45,767 nucleotides of DNA, taken from NCBI GenBank assembly GCA_902770245.1, contig CACXSS010000033.1:1-45767 (forward strand). The letters are read 5' to 3'. Positions within the stretch are counted from its first letter, which is position 1, and each line of letters opens with the position of its first letter. Position numbers and translations under genes: made by a program. Positions 1 to 7,290 of this stretch are shown piece after piece. The notes under the pieces are model-generated. The model made no database searches. It was not told the origin of the DNA and saw only the letters and a list, made by a program, of their open reading frames with translations. The stretch comes from an uncultured Planctomycetota bacterium. GTDB taxonomy: Bacteria > Planctomycetota > Planctomycetia > Pirellulales > Thermoguttaceae.

Positions 1-559
1 CAGGGCGCCAGAACGCGCCTTTGAGTTCAGGGACGATGTCCTTTTTGACTTCCAGCGGGTTAAGCCCGACGACCAGCAGTTTCCCGCCGTCGCAAGCCAT
101 GTACCCGTTTCTGTGACGGGCTTCGTGTCCCCATTCGTCGGTCGCGTCGCCCGGCTTTCCTTTCGGATACGGGTTCTGAACCATCAAAATGGAATCGAAA
201 TCCAGCAGCGGGTTGGAAAAGAGAATGTCACGTTTGACTTTTCGGACTTCAAAATACAGGGCTTTGAAATCCTGACCGACAACGTCGAGTTTCTTCTGTA
301 ACTCGTTCAGCGCCGCGACTTTTGCGGACAAGTTCGGGGCGTCCGCCATCTTGCCGATGCGATCGGCGGCTTCTTTCGCCCATTTGATTTCGTCTGCAAC
401 CTTTTGAGCGGTAAACTCGCCGCTTGCCTGGAACGTCCAGTCGTCGATTAACTGCTGCTGCGCTTCGGGCGACAGCTTGTCGAACGGTTCGTACCCCGCC
501 CACGCAACCGCCGCTGCAAACGCAACGCACAATCCTGCAATAACCTGTGTAAATTTCAT
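1..559 (-). CDS. Secreted protein related to the HZSA-middle-domain family, 3' end cut off
   Basis: This frame is open from ATG 559-557 to the window edge (186 codons visible). The start is fixed by a GGAG ribosome site five bases upstream and by a classic signal peptide (MKFTQ, then an Ala/Val-rich stretch ending AWAG). A helical segment follows, then the sequence NPLLDFDSILMVQ near residue 117. That matches NPLINFTDILFIK in the neighbouring 999-residue protein, where it marks entry into the beta-propeller. I therefore read it as the N-terminal quarter of another member of the same secreted family, transcribed away from the 1176 gene. Unlike that neighbour it has no NPCBM domain: the helical region follows the signal peptide directly. 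The haem motifs, if any, would lie outside the window. The family call rests on this one shared block and the shared architecture, so it is moderate. Confidence 0.75.
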   Translation of the reverse strand, partial: MKFTQVIAGLCVAFAAAVAWAGYEPFDKLSPEAQQQLIDDWTFQASGEFTAQKVADEIKWAKEAADRIGKMADAPNLSAKVAALNELQKKLDVVGQDFKALYFEVRKVKRDILFSNPLLDFDSILMVQNPYPKGKPGDATDEWGHEARHRNGYMACDGGKLLVVGLNPLEVKKDIVPELKGAFWRP

Positions 560-712
560 AATGACTCCTACTTAATAGTACATAATGGCAAATGTTTTGA
601 ATAAAAGCCTAATATCCTTTATTCTTATTTTAATCAAAACGCAGATGAAAGTAAAGAGGGGGGGAGTTTTATTTGGTCATGGGGGGGCGTGAAATCATGA
701 AATAAGGAATAA

Positions 713-911
713 GAACGCAGAAACCGCAGACTACTCGCAGAATACGCAGACGGACTGGGAATGTGGCGACGACGCTAACTACGTTAGCTTTATTTAAAAT
801 ATTTTTTAAAATCGCAAGCGAACATCGTGTCATAGCCCGAGAATCGGGCGTAGATGACACATGGGCGCTTGCTTCTGCGCTCTCTGCGAGGAGTCCGCGT
901 ACTCTGCGTTC
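713..911. repeat. ~199-bp imperfect palindromic element in the 560-1175 intergenic region
   Basis: The outer arms read GAACGCAGAAACCGCAGAC at 713 and, reversed and complemented from 911, GAACGCAGAGTACGCGGAC. The arms continue to match imperfectly for about 38 bases. Inside are two further hairpins: GCTAAC/GTTAGC at 774-788, and a strong nested one at 814-872 (GCAAGCG/CGCTTGC, TGTCAT/ATGACA, GCCCGA/TCGGGC). No credible gene is seen here; a 107-codon minus-strand frame across it encodes no recognisable protein. It may be a miniature inverted-repeat element or a structured intergenic repeat. The rest of 560-1175 is AT-rich and holds the promoter for the 1176 gene. Confidence 0.6.
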
Positions 912-1076
912 AAAATAAAAACTACCTATATTCGCAACCCCAAATTTATCGCACCCGTCATGGGGCGTCAGAGCAGGGCGGTAAGAAATCAAATATTATA
1001 AATTAAACAGTTCAAACATGATAAATAAACAATAAATAATTGAATCAAAAATTTAAAGATTTTCCTATTCAGTCTC

Positions 1077-1105
1077 TTGCAATCGTTTATAATCTTTGGT
1101 ATATT
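1077..1105 (+). promoter_or_regulatory. Putative promoter for the 1176 gene
   Basis: TTGCAA at 1077-1082 is followed after 17 bases by TATATT at 1100-1105, a reasonable sigma-70-type pair (4/6 and 5/6 matches). It would give a leader of about 65 nt before the ATG at 1176. A TATAAT at 1088-1093 is an alternative -10 without a good -35. Predicted by eye only. Confidence 0.4.
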
Positions 1106-1175
1106 GTTTAATAATAGTTGAAAAAACTATCGTTTATTAAACGATTCCAAATTCCCCCTACCCTGTAAAATTGCC

Positions 1176-4175
1176 ATGAAACGATTACTAACAAGCATTT
1201 TAGCGTTTGCGGTTATGACCGCTTTCGCCGCGGCTGAGGAAAAGACGGTTTACCTGGACGAGATGGATTTGTCCAAGACGACCTGCGGCTGGAAGAAAAC
1301 CGAAGCCAACAAAACTGTAGACGGCGCTGAACCGTCAATTTGCGGACGCAAGTTTGAACATTGCGTTGGGCACCACGCGCCGGGCGACATTTTAATTGAC
1401 CTGCCTAACAAGTGCGGCATTAAATTCACTGGCGTGATGGGCATCGATGACGAAACCCAAGGCAACGGTCATGCGGAATACGAAATCTACTGCGACTGGA
1501 AACTCGTCTGGAAGTCCGGAGAGCTGGTCGGCAACAAGCCTGCAAAAGAATTCTCGATTGACCTGACCGGCGTGAGCGTGCTGCTTATCAAAGCCTGTAC
1601 GCTTCCGGAAGGCTACGCATACGACCATCTCGATTTGGGCGACGCTAAAATTACGTACAAGGGCGACGACGCGCCTCATACTCTGGGATTGTCGAATTAC
1701 ACGATCGTTGACGGCGTTTGCGTCAATCGCATGGACGAAGTCGGTTCTGAATGGCTGGCTCTGTCACATCTTATTAAAATTGGGATGAGACAAAACGCCA
1801 AAGACGAAGCCCTCGATCCCGCAGCGACTCTGTTCGATACGGACCGCGACCCGCTGGACATCGTCGTTCGACGCATTGTTCCTCTGGTTGAAAAACTCTC
1901 GTCCATGCCCAACGCGCCGAATTTGAGCCAACAAAAGAAGAGTTTAGAGCAGCTTCAAAAAGACGTCGAGTCAACGCCGGTTGACAACGTCGACGCCCGC
2001 AAGGCGCTGTTCGTCAAGGCGACTCAGCTTCGCCGCGAGATAGCGCTGAAAAACCCGCTGATCAACTTTACAGACATTCTGTTCATCAAACGTCATTATA
2101 ACCCGGAACCGGAAATGGAAGGCAACCACATGTGCGACCAGTTCTTCGGGTTCCATGGACGTCAGGGCGGCGGTCTGTTTGTTCTCAAAAACGCGTTCTC
2201 CGACAAGCCGGAAGCGATTGATCTGCTGGCGGACGTCCCGGTTTCGGAAGGACAGTACAAGGGAACGACGCTCGACAAAACCTGGGCGTTCTTGGCTCCG
2301 GAGCTGTCGTACGACAATCACGAGATTCTCTTCTGCGCCACCGACGCCAAACAGCCGCGTCACACTTACACGTGGACGGAAGAAAACACGTATCATATTT
2401 TCAAGGCAAAATTCGACCCGAAGACCCGAAAACTTTCCAACGTCGTTCAGCTCACTCAGGGCGCGTTTAACGACATCGACCCGTGCTATTTACCCAACGG
2501 AAGAATCATCTTCATTTCAGAGCGTCGTCAGGGCTACGGACGCTGTCACGGTCGTCCGGTTCCGTGCTATACGCTGCATTCCATGAACCCGGACGGTACC
2601 GACATCGTTATTCTGTCCCCGCATGAAACCAACGAATGGGAGCCGGATATCGACCACAACGGCATGGTCATTTACACCCGCTGGGACTACGTTGACCGCG
2701 GGTTCAGCCAGGCGCATCACCCCTGGATTACCACGCCGGACGGGCGCGACCCCCGCGTTCTTCAGGGCAACTACGACCGCGTTGAAGCCAACCGTCCGCA
2801 CTTTGAATGCGACGTTCACCCGATTCCCGGTTCACAAAAGATCATCGCAACCTCTACCGGGCACCATGCCCAGCATTACGGAACTCTGATTCTTATCGAC
2901 CCGAACAAGCCGGACACTCACATGCCGGGACAGGTCAAACGAATCACCCCGGATCAGCCGTACATGGAATCGGAGATTCCCACTCACAGCGAAAGCCCAC
3001 AGGCATACGGCACAGCCCGACCGCTGTCGGAAGAATTCTATATTTGCGTCTACGACCCGTTCACTCGCAGCAACGGCGGCGAAGCGAACAACTACGGCAT
3101 TTATCTGCTCGACTGCTACGGCAACAAGGTTTTGCTTTATCGCGACCCGGATATTTCCTGCCGCGATGCAATCCCGATTCGTCCGCGCAAACGCCAGAAC
3201 ATTGTTACGCACGCCACGCTGCTGGGCAAACCGCTGGCGCCGGGCGAAAAGTACGTCCCGATCGACCCAAAAGACATTCCGAAAACCGGGAAAGTCGGCT
3301 TGATTAACGTCTACGACACCATGTTCCCATTCTACGCTCAGCCGGACGGCTCGAAAACGGTTATTAAGTACTTGAGAATCGTCCAGGTTCTGCCCAAGAC
3401 GACGCCCTACGCCGACAACCCGCGAATCGGATACGGCTCGCAAAAGGGAGCCAGAAAGATTCTCGGAACCGTTCCAGTCGATCCCGACGGCAGCGCATAC
3501 TTCAATCTGCCGGTTGACGTTCCCGTTTACTTCCAGGCTCTGGACGAAAACGGCATCGCGGTTCAAGGCATGCGCTCTGCAACCTACGTTCATCCAGGCG
3601 AACAGCTGATCTGCCAGGGATGTCACGAAAATCGCCATTCTGGACGCGCTAACCGCCCGGCTGGAATCCCGACTGCCATGCGCCGCGCTCCCAGCGACAT
3701 CACGCCGGACGTTGAGGGAACCAACCCGCTCAACTTCGTTACGCTCGTTCAGCCGGTACTGGATGCCAAGTGCGTTAAATGTCACGCAGGCGACGAAACC
3801 AACAAGAATCAGCCGGGAATTGAACAGGATAAAATGAACAGAGCCGCCTCAATTATCCTGACAGATAAAAATAAAGACGGACATTTTTCGCGCTCGTACG
3901 AGAATCTGCGCCAGTTCTGCTTCTTCTTCGATAACGCAGGCTGGACGGAACCGGAGACCATGCCAGGTCAATTCGGTTCAAACCGCAGCCCGCTGTACAA
4001 TAACGTTCTTAAGCCTGACGCTAACGGGAAAACCAACCATTACGGCGTCCAGCTCACACCAGAAGAACTCCATCGCTTTACCGTTTGGATGGACAACAAC
4101 TGCGATTTCTACGGATCATACGACCAGTGCGAACTCCAGCGCAAAGGCGAGAAAGTCGAGATCAAGCTGGAATAA
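1176..4175 (+). CDS. Secreted NPCBM / beta-propeller / dihaem HZSA-middle-domain-like protein
   Basis: The protein has 999 residues. The signal peptide covers residues 1-20 (MKRLLTSILAFAVMTAFAAA). Residues about 25-165 look like an NPCBM carbohydrate-binding module (GRKFEHCVGHHAPGDILIDL, then GIDDE). A helical spacer runs to about 285. Propeller-type repeats follow, with blocks such as DPCYLPNGRIIFISERR, a family shared by planctomycetal proteins named after the hydrazine synthase alpha subunit middle domain. Two c-type haem motifs lie near the C terminus: CQGCH at 813-817 and CVKCH at 866-870. It is probably an exported cytochrome acting at the cell surface or in the periplasm; substrate and electron partner are unknown. 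The family name does not imply anammox. No strong ribosome site precedes the ATG. It is divergent from the 1-559 gene, which carries a related block. Confidence 0.85.
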   Translation: MKRLLTSILAFAVMTAFAAAEEKTVYLDEMDLSKTTCGWKKTEANKTVDGAEPSICGRKFEHCVGHHAPGDILIDLPNKCGIKFTGVMGIDDETQGNGHAEYEIYCDWKLVWKSGELVGNKPAKEFSIDLTGVSVLLIKACTLPEGYAYDHLDLGDAKITYKGDDAPHTLGLSNYTIVDGVCVNRMDEVGSEWLALSHLIKIGMRQNAKDEALDPAATLFDTDRDPLDIVVRRIVPLVEKLSSMPNAPNLSQQKKSLEQLQKDVESTPVDNVDARKALFVKATQLRREIALKNPLINFTDILFIKRHYNPEPEMEGNHMCDQFFGFHGRQGGGLFVLKNAFSDKPEAIDLLADVPVSEGQYKGTTLDKTWAFLAPELSYDNHEILFCATDAKQPRHTYTWTEENTYHIFKAKFDPKTRKLSNVVQLTQGAFNDIDPCYLPNGRIIFISERRQGYGRCHGRPVPCYTLHSMNPDGTDIVILSPHETNEWEPDIDHNGMVIYTRWDYVDRGFSQAHHPWITTPDGRDPRVLQGNYDRVEANRPHFECDVHPIPGSQKIIATSTGHHAQHYGTLILIDPNKPDTHMPGQVKRITPDQPYMESEIPTHSESPQAYGTARPLSEEFYICVYDPFTRSNGGEANNYGIYLLDCYGNKVLLYRDPDISCRDAIPIRPRKRQNIVTHATLLGKPLAPGEKYVPIDPKDIPKTGKVGLINVYDTMFPFYAQPDGSKTVIKYLRIVQVLPKTTPYADNPRIGYGSQKGARKILGTVPVDPDGSAYFNLPVDVPVYFQALDENGIAVQGMRSATYVHPGEQLICQGCHENRHSGRANRPAGIPTAMRRAPSDITPDVEGTNPLNFVTLVQPVLDAKCVKCHAGDETNKNQPGIEQDKMNRAASIILTDKNKDGHFSRSYENLRQFCFFFDNAGWTEPETMPGQFGSNRSPLYNNVLKPDANGKTNHYGVQLTPEELHRFTVWMDNNCDFYGSYDQCELQRKGEKVEIKLE

Positions 4176-4579
4176 CGTTTTTGAATAGAATCTGCATGTT
4201 CTCTCCGAACGCCATTGTCTATTATAAATGCGCGTTCGTAGAGAACGCAGAACCTGTTAAAATCTGTCTGTAGTTAAACGGCAGAGCTGCAACTCGAGCT
4301 GGTTCCAGTAAGACGTCTGGTCAATTACTGTCTGTATAATTTGTTCCACTTTTTCTTTTTGACTGAATTTCTGGATAGAGATGATAATTTAACATCTTTA
4401 ATTGCAACAGTTTACATAACATTCGCGTTCTGCGTTCAGTTTTATTATAGAAATCCAATTCCCAATGTTTTTACAGATTTTTAAAAGTATTTGGGAAAAA
4501 TTTTAAGGATTTTTTGTCCCATTCCAGGTCATTTCTTCGTATACAGTATAATGGATATTTTAATCAGAAAGGATTTTGA
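4176..4579. other. Non-coding stretch with GAACGCAGA-bounded repeat
   Basis: No gene is seen. The stretch 4243-4437 is bounded by GAACGCAGAAC and its exact inverse GTTCTGCGTTC, about 195 bp apart. Spacing and end sequence resemble the palindromic element at 713-911, although the interiors do not obviously match. A local hairpin GCGTTC/GAACGC sits at 4232-4248 but lacks a T-run, so I do not call it a terminator. A TATAAT at 4547-4552 lies 28 bases before the small gene at 4580, without a convincing -35 partner. Confidence 0.4.
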
Positions 4580-4789
4580 ATGAGAATCAACTACAATTTT
4601 CCGTACTATCGAGAACGTCTTTCTCCTCGACAGAAGGCGCGCATGGCGGCTGAATCCCAAAATCAGCAGCCTGAAATCATATTGGAGGGGCAAACCATCC
4701 CCATCCTGAGAATTCGAACGTCCGTTACGTCATATCAGAAATCTGACCATACAAACATCGAAACGGGAAGTTTGAAAAGAGTCGATTAA
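4580..4789 (+). CDS. Small hypothetical protein, 69 residues
   Basis: I do not recognise this protein. It is supported by an AAAGGA ribosome site about seven bases before the ATG and by a TATAAT hexamer at 4547-4552. The protein is hydrophilic and basic at the start (RINYNFPYYRERLSPRQKAR), with no signal peptide or membrane segment. Residues 35-50 (EIILEGQTIPILRIRTSVT) look beta-strand rich. It stands alone between the NPCBM-cytochrome gene and a tRNA on the other strand, so context gives no role. It could be a small regulatory or nucleic-acid-binding protein, or a chance frame. Confidence 0.45.
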   Translation: MRINYNFPYYRERLSPRQKARMAAESQNQQPEIILEGQTIPILRIRTSVTSYQKSDHTNIETGSLKRVD

Positions 4790-4859
4790 TCTATTGCAAT
4801 AACACAAAAGCGAGAACGCAGATAACGTTCCGCAAGCGTCTGAAAAACAAGGGTTTATG

Positions 4860-4899
4860 CAAAAAGAAAGAGCGTCTTGCGATAATAAGCAAAACGCTC
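4860..4899 (-). terminator. Rho-independent terminator of tRNA-Val
   Basis: On the minus strand GAGCGTTTTGC and GCAAGACGCTC pair around an 8-nt loop, with one mismatch, and are followed by TTTCTTTTT. It lies four bases past the tRNA 3' end, which suits it as the end of that transcript. Confidence 0.8.
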
Positions 4900-4902
4900 C
4901 TA

Positions 4903-4977
4903 TGGACGTTAACAGACTCGAACTGTTGACCTCCACGGTGTGAGCATGGCGCTCTAACCAAGCTGAGCTAAACGTCC
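4903..4977 (-). tRNA. tRNA-Val (anticodon CAC)
   Basis: The minus strand folds into a full cloverleaf. The acceptor stem GGACGTT/AACGTCC has seven perfect pairs. The D arm is GCTC...GAGC. The anticodon stem CCATG/CGTGG carries the loop CTCACAC, so the anticodon is CAC (4940-4942), which reads GTG valine codons. The T arm AACAG/CTGTT has a seven-base loop TTCGAGT. The discriminator base is A (position 4903) and CCA is not encoded. It has its own promoter (4993-5020) and terminator (4860-4899), so it is a single-gene transcription unit. Confidence 0.95.
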
Positions 4978-4992
4978 AATTTTGTGTTTCTC

Positions 4993-5020
4993 ATTATCCA
5001 GATTTTCCTTGTTTTGTCAA
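4993..5020 (-). promoter_or_regulatory. Promoter of tRNA-Val
   Basis: A perfect TTGACA (complement of 5015-5020) is followed after 16 bases by GATAAT (complement of 4993-4998). The tRNA begins 15 bases downstream of the -10 hexamer. This is the strongest promoter-like pair in the window. Confidence 0.75.
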
Positions 5021-5075
5021 TCCCCCCGGGGGAAAAGAATTCCAACTTTCTGCCTGTTCTCTGCCCCGCCCCCCG

Positions 5076-5103
5076 TTGACGAAGTTCAAAGATTGGGGAT
5101 AAT
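5076..5103 (+). promoter_or_regulatory. Putative promoter of the symporter gene
   Basis: TTGACG at 5076-5081 is followed after 16 bases by GATAAT at 5098-5103, the same -10 and spacing as the tRNA promoter on the opposite strand. The leader to the ATG at 5164 would be about 55 nt. Confidence 0.5.
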
Positions 5104-5163
5104 TCTAATAATCTTTAAATGCAGGACGAATGCTCAAAAAACAAACCATATATATAAAACGCC

Positions 5164-7035
5164 ATGGAAGATTTGAACAAAAACGGTAAAGACCAGTGGT
5201 CGTCAAAAATCGGGGTTATTTTGGCTGTTGCCGGGTCGGCAGTCGGATTGGGCAACTTTTTGCGCTTTCCGGGTCTGGCGGCTCAGTACGGCGGCGGAAT
5301 TTTTATGATCCCCTATTTCACGGCATTTTTGCTGCTGGGGCTGCCTTTGGCGTGGATGGAGTGGTCGCTGGGCCGCTACGGAGGACGTCACGGATACAAC
5401 AGCGTTCCCGGCATTTATCATACCGCGTGGCGGCATCCTGTTGCTCCGTATCTGGGCGTGCTGGGCGTGGTCATGCCGATCATGATTTTCTCGTATTATC
5501 TTTACGTGGAAGCCTGGTGCCTGTCTTACGCGCTGAGATATATGCTTGGCATGATGTCTCCCAGCGCGCTGGGCGTAACGCCGGAAATGATCATTGGCTA
5601 TTTAGGCGCTCAGCCCGATTTGTTGTACTCTTTCTTCAGAGACAATGCTGCTTTGCTGGGCAGCGTCGATCTGTCGACGGCGGACGCGTATCTCGACTGG
5701 GTCAAAGCGAATCCAGACGCCTTCAAATCCGCCTTATCTGCCAATCAAGACGCTGTTTTAGGATACCTGCAATCGCAAACGACGCTGCACAATTCCGTAT
5801 ACTACAACATTTTCTTTGGGAATTTAATTGGAATCGGCGGTAACGGCGAAGCGATGGGCAACGTCGCCAAATACGGCGTTTTCGGGTCGTCACTGGTAAC
5901 GCTGGTAATATGCTTCTTGCTGAATTATTTCATAATTTTCAACGGAATCAGCAAAGGGATCGAACGCTTTTGCCTTTACGCGATGCCGGCTCTGTTTGTC
6001 TGCTCGATAATTGTTTTAATCCGCGTTTTAACGCTTGGAACGCCGAACCCGGAACTGCCGGATCAGAATCTGGTTAACGGCTTGGGGTTTATGTGGAATC
6101 CGGTCAAGCCTGGGTCAGGCGTCGGATTCTGGGAATCGCTTATGCGTCCTGACATGTGGATGGCGGCGGCTGGACAGGTGTTCTTCTCGCTGTCGGTCGG
6201 GTTCGGGCTGATTCTGACGTACGCGTCCTATATTAACGAAAAAGAGGACTTGGCGTTTTCCGCCTTTACTGCCGCCAGCGCCAATTCGTTTGCTGAGGTC
6301 GTGTTGGGCGGTTTGATTACGCTGCCTGCCGCGTTTGTGTTCCTGGGCGGCTCCTATCTGGAAGGACACATGGGATCCACCTTTGAACTGGGGTTCAAAG
6401 TTCTTCCCAACGTTTTCAGCCAGATGCCGGCGGGGCAGTTTTTCGGGTTTCTGTTTTTCTTCCTTCTGTTTTTGGCGGCTGTTACAAGCACGGTTTCCAT
6501 GCTTCAGCCTTCCATCGCGCTGTTTGAAGAAGGCTTGGGCATGAGACGCAAAGACTCTGTCGCGTTCCTCTCGTTTATTACGCTTATCTGTCTGGGATTC
6601 ACCGTTTACTTCTCTGGCGGTTTTGCGGCTATGGACAACCTCGACTTCTGGATGGGGCAAGCGCTCATTTTCGTTCTGGCAACAATCCAGGCTCTTCTCT
6701 TTGCCTATGCTTTAGGCATGAAAAAAGGCATGGCGGAACTGCGAAACCACGCGAAAATGCGAATTCCCAAATTCGTTGAGTTTATTATGAAGTACGTTAC
6801 GCCTTCGTACCTGATTATCGTGTTTGTTGCCTGGAGCTATAACAATTTACCTGACAGAATCAACCTGATTTTAACTGACCAGGTTGCATTCATGTCTGTT
6901 GTGATTATCGGCGCGGTATGCGCTTTGATTCAGTACGTTATTTCCCGCGCCATCGCCGTCTGGAAAGAAAAAGACGCCAACTACGCCGAGGCGTCGGGCA
7001 TTTACTCGTTGGACGAAAACGACGAAGTCAACTAG
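5164..7035 (+). CDS. Sodium:neurotransmitter symporter (SNF/LeuT) family transporter
   Basis: The protein has 623 residues and about twelve hydrophobic segments. The first carries GSAVGLGNFLRFP at residues 24-36, the unwound TM1 signature of the family; NFLRFP is the LeuT-like form. GGGIFMIPYF in TM2 is also typical. Members move amino acids or related amines inward with Na+. At 623 residues it is longer than LeuT (about 520). The extra length is mainly a hydrophilic insert between the third and fourth membrane segments (about 135-215, rich in Ala/Asp/Leu). It has its own promoter upstream and a terminator at 7161-7195, so it is probably monocistronic. The substrate cannot be told from sequence. 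The ATG at 5164 lacks a good ribosome site but begins just before TM1. Confidence 0.93.
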   Translation: MEDLNKNGKDQWSSKIGVILAVAGSAVGLGNFLRFPGLAAQYGGGIFMIPYFTAFLLLGLPLAWMEWSLGRYGGRHGYNSVPGIYHTAWRHPVAPYLGVLGVVMPIMIFSYYLYVEAWCLSYALRYMLGMMSPSALGVTPEMIIGYLGAQPDLLYSFFRDNAALLGSVDLSTADAYLDWVKANPDAFKSALSANQDAVLGYLQSQTTLHNSVYYNIFFGNLIGIGGNGEAMGNVAKYGVFGSSLVTLVICFLLNYFIIFNGISKGIERFCLYAMPALFVCSIIVLIRVLTLGTPNPELPDQNLVNGLGFMWNPVKPGSGVGFWESLMRPDMWMAAAGQVFFSLSVGFGLILTYASYINEKEDLAFSAFTAASANSFAEVVLGGLITLPAAFVFLGGSYLEGHMGSTFELGFKVLPNVFSQMPAGQFFGFLFFFLLFLAAVTSTVSMLQPSIALFEEGLGMRRKDSVAFLSFITLICLGFTVYFSGGFAAMDNLDFWMGQALIFVLATIQALLFAYALGMKKGMAELRNHAKMRIPKFVEFIMKYVTPSYLIIVFVAWSYNNLPDRINLILTDQVAFMSVVIIGAVCALIQYVISRAIAVWKEKDANYAEASGIYSLDENDEVN

Positions 7036-7086
7036 GGCGCTTTATCAATCTGTATATAGATACTGGATTGAGTTAGAAAACAAACA

Positions 7087-7153
7087 GACGCGAAGCGTTC
7101 AACTGGAACCGCGTAGCGGTTCAATATTAGTAGCCGTGGGTTTCAACCCACGG
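7087..7153 (+). repeat. 67-bp triple-palindrome intergenic repeat, copy 1
   Basis: Three short palindromes lie in a row: GACGCGAAGCGTTC, GAACCGCGTAGCGGTTC (perfect around a 3-base centre), and CCGTGGGTTTCAACCCACGG (perfect around a 2-base centre), joined by short spacers. The second copy at 25292-25358 is inverted, the same length and nearly identical. It lies between the symporter stop and its terminator. Confidence 0.85.
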
Positions 7154-7160
7154 ACGGAGT

Positions 7161-7195
7161 GAGGAGCTGACGCTTCGCGCTCCTCTCTTTTTTTT
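7161..7195 (+). terminator. Rho-independent terminator after the symporter
   Basis: GAGGAGC (7161-7167) pairs with GCTCCTC (7179-7185), followed by TCTTTTTTTT. The arms match the AGGAGTG heptamer family found elsewhere and the loop contains GACGCTTCGCG, so this terminator seems to be built from the same repeat type. Confidence 0.75.
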
Positions 7196-7212
7196 CTTGT
7201 ATCCCCCCCCTA

Positions 7213-7241
7213 TTCAAATTCAGATCTCATCGTGATATAAT
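7213..7241 (+). promoter_or_regulatory. Putative promoter of the 7291-14290 gene pair
   Basis: TTCAAA at 7213-7218, a 17-base spacer, and a perfect TATAAT at 7236-7241. The leader of about 43 nt contains AACCTTAACCTT just before the ATG at 7291, a motif also seen before other genes here. Confidence 0.6.
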
Positions 7242-7290
7242 CTATACTAAACGGAGATTTACATTTTAACCTTAACCTTCCCATACAGCT

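Noticed and set aside
669-992. 107-codon minus-strand gene
   Set aside because: It crosses a palindromic element, has no ribosome site and no recognisable protein features.
2832-3785. 317-codon minus-strand frame
   Set aside because: It is antisense to a well-supported propeller-cytochrome gene, with Arg/Val-rich composition typical of a shadow frame.
4232-4248. Terminator after the 1176 gene
   Set aside because: There is a short GCGTTC/GAACGC hairpin but no following T-run.
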